Positions 62,998-64,000 of a stretch of DNA of 64,000 bases are shown here, piece by piece. The position numbers and the translations under genes were made by a program. This DNA is from Ciceribacter ferrooxidans (GTDB taxonomy: Bacteria > Pseudomonadota > Alphaproteobacteria > Rhizobiales > Rhizobiaceae): positions 124,001-188,000 of the forward strand of contig NZ_SDVB01000196.1 in NCBI RefSeq assembly GCF_004137355.1, read 5' to 3'. The stretch's first letter is position 1, and each line of letters opens with the position of its first letter. The notes beneath the pieces are model-generated. The model saw nothing but the letters and a program-made list of their open reading frames with translations, was not told the DNA's origin and did not search any database.

Positions 62998-64000
62998 TCA
63001 GTCGAGCAAAAAGCCTAACTCATACACCTGTGGTAAGATTTTCTCGCTGAGGGTTTCGTACGCCGCGTCAAATGGGTCGAAGTCGGTCAATTGGTTAGCC
63101 GAATTGTCCTTGAGTGCTCGACGAACCTGCCACCATCCCACGTCCGGGCGGCCGAGCTTGTATTCATCAATGATAGTTCTGCCGAACTTTTGCTGATGGT
63201 ACTGCTGGAATAATTTACGTCCTTCGCTCATCACGGTCTTAGCTTCGGTAGAGAGCTTTAGCTTAGACATGTAGGTTGTCATGAAATTTGATGCAAAAGC
63301 CGTTTTGGCGCCTACCTCTGTTTCCGTAAATGGTAGGAAGTGATTTACCAGCGGCCAGTCCTTTCCATCCCAGCGCAGTTTGTCCACGGAAGCAGCGTAG
63401 TTTGCGCCGTTAAATAGTGTCCAGACCAAGCAATCGTTCTTGAACTCGTTGGAGAGTTGCTCCGTCGGTTGCAAAAATTGGTCTCGATCGTTGAGCCATG
63501 TAGGCTTTACGATGCGCCGAACAGCAAACATAACAGCAACTTGCCATAAGTTGTCTTTGTTGATGAAAAATCCTCGTCCACTCGCGAAGCCGGAGGATAG
63601 TATCATGGTCAAGCGGCTGGCCTGTTGAAGGTCGTTGCCAGCGCAGTTAAACCATCCGAGGGCACCCTCGGACCATCTAGTTCCTCTCAGGTCTGCGGTC
63701 GTTGTTGCTGGTTCAACAGCCCCCTTAAGCGGTATTGCGGGGGTCTTGTTGGTCTTGGGACGTGCGGGCCATGTCGATAACAGTAAGTCGTTGTCGACGT
63801 TTACAAACGTTTTGTCACGGACATATATCGCATTGCGGTCAAGAACGTCTGTCACGATTTCAGTAATAGGCTCAGGCTTAGATGTGTCCCAGATAAGAAA
63901 GCCGATCGGGAAATCGCCCTTCAAATCATCGAATGCCCGACTATGGACAACAAAACCACCGAGATATTTTGCCTGCCATGTTTTCCTGAAGTCTTCGAAT
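62998..64000 (-). CDS. Partial gene: C-terminus of a probable N6-adenine DNA methylase-like protein
   Basis: The frame is open from the stop at 62998 to the right edge, so at least 333 C-terminal residues are visible and the start lies outside. Seen: FPIGFLIWDTS, then GWFNCAGND, KNDCLVWTLFNGANYAASVDKLRWDGKDWPLVNHFLPFTE, and an ending ILPQVYELGFLLD. These resemble from memory the C-terminal part of Eco57I-like or type I-like methylase/RM proteins, but the catalytic NPPY motif is beyond the edge. Base composition is visibly more AT-rich than all neighbours, suggesting horizontal transfer. Confidence 0.5.
   Translation of the reverse strand, partial: FEDFRKTWQAKYLGGFVVHSRAFDDLKGDFPIGFLIWDTSKPEPITEIVTDVLDRNAIYVRDKTFVNVDNDLLLSTWPARPKTNKTPAIPLKGAVEPATTTADLRGTRWSEGALGWFNCAGNDLQQASRLTMILSSGFASGRGFFINKDNLWQVAVMFAVRRIVKPTWLNDRDQFLQPTEQLSNEFKNDCLVWTLFNGANYAASVDKLRWDGKDWPLVNHFLPFTETEVGAKTAFASNFMTTYMSKLKLSTEAKTVMSEGRKLFQQYHQQKFGRTIIDEYKLGRPDVGWWQVRRALKDNSANQLTDFDPFDAAYETLSEKILPQVYELGFLLD

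Overview
The window looks like an ordinary chromosomal segment of a high-GC alphaproteobacterium of the order Hyphomicrobiales (Rhizobiales), most likely Rhizobiaceae in the Sinorhizobium/Ensifer/Shinella/Rhizobium range. Four things support this: a CcrM-type GANTC methyltransferase; an aa3 oxidase cluster in the order ctaC-ctaD-ctaB-coxF-ctaG-ctaE followed by DUF983, SURF1, DUF1304 and ispH; rhizobial families such as IalB, DUF1344 and DUF721; and a nested GC-rich inverted repeat at about 8.8 kb of the rhizobial intergenic type. From memory the backbone order resembles the Sinorhizobium meliloti chromosome, but I could not align it. Genus cannot be fixed from sequence alone.

Layout. 0-10.4 kb (minus strand): DUF721 protein, DsbA-like lipoprotein, smc, an Ivy-type lysozyme inhibitor coupled to smc, ppdK and two membrane proteins. 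10.4-13.5 kb: mutY and a HAD phosphatase face ccrM. 13.6-19.9 kb is an accessory stretch: ABM and NIPSNAP enzymes divergent from an ArsR regulator, parD with a frameshifted parE, an EmrE-like SMR pump with its TetR regulator, and a second TetR divergent from a broken flavin monooxygenase plus an alpha/beta hydrolase. 19.9-33.6 kb: housekeeping genes (lipid kinase, thrC, M16 peptidase, GNAT, a GGDEF-EAL protein, LysE, YqgE, DsbD-N, peroxiredoxin, rnhA, thrB). 33.6-35.9 kb: a cold-shock cluster (cspA, SH3/KOW-like protein, rpsU paralogue, small basic protein) lies between thrB and ispH. 36-44 kb: ispH and the cytochrome aa3 oxidase and assembly genes. 44.3-62.8 kb: ialB, tldD, a HAD enzyme, a MazG-like protein, a DD-carboxypeptidase with SPOR domain, MFS and TauE transporters, a polysaccharide deacetylase, pdxH, a J-domain protein, fabI, a phosphatase, a second GGDEF-EAL protein, aroC and ribB. 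After a strong terminator at 62.9 kb, base composition falls and a partial gene, probably the C-terminus of an N6-adenine DNA methylase-like protein, runs off the right edge, suggesting the start of acquired DNA.

Regulatory signals are the most informative part. There is a perfect FNR/FixK-type box just ahead of ctaC. A SoxR-type dyad lies inside a 19-bp promoter spacer ahead of an MFS transporter. A 17-bp-spaced promoter ahead of the SMR pump carries an operator-like dyad in its spacer. Two near-identical palindromes sit between a TetR gene and its broken target operon. No rRNA, tRNA, CRISPR array, insertion sequence or integrase was recognised.
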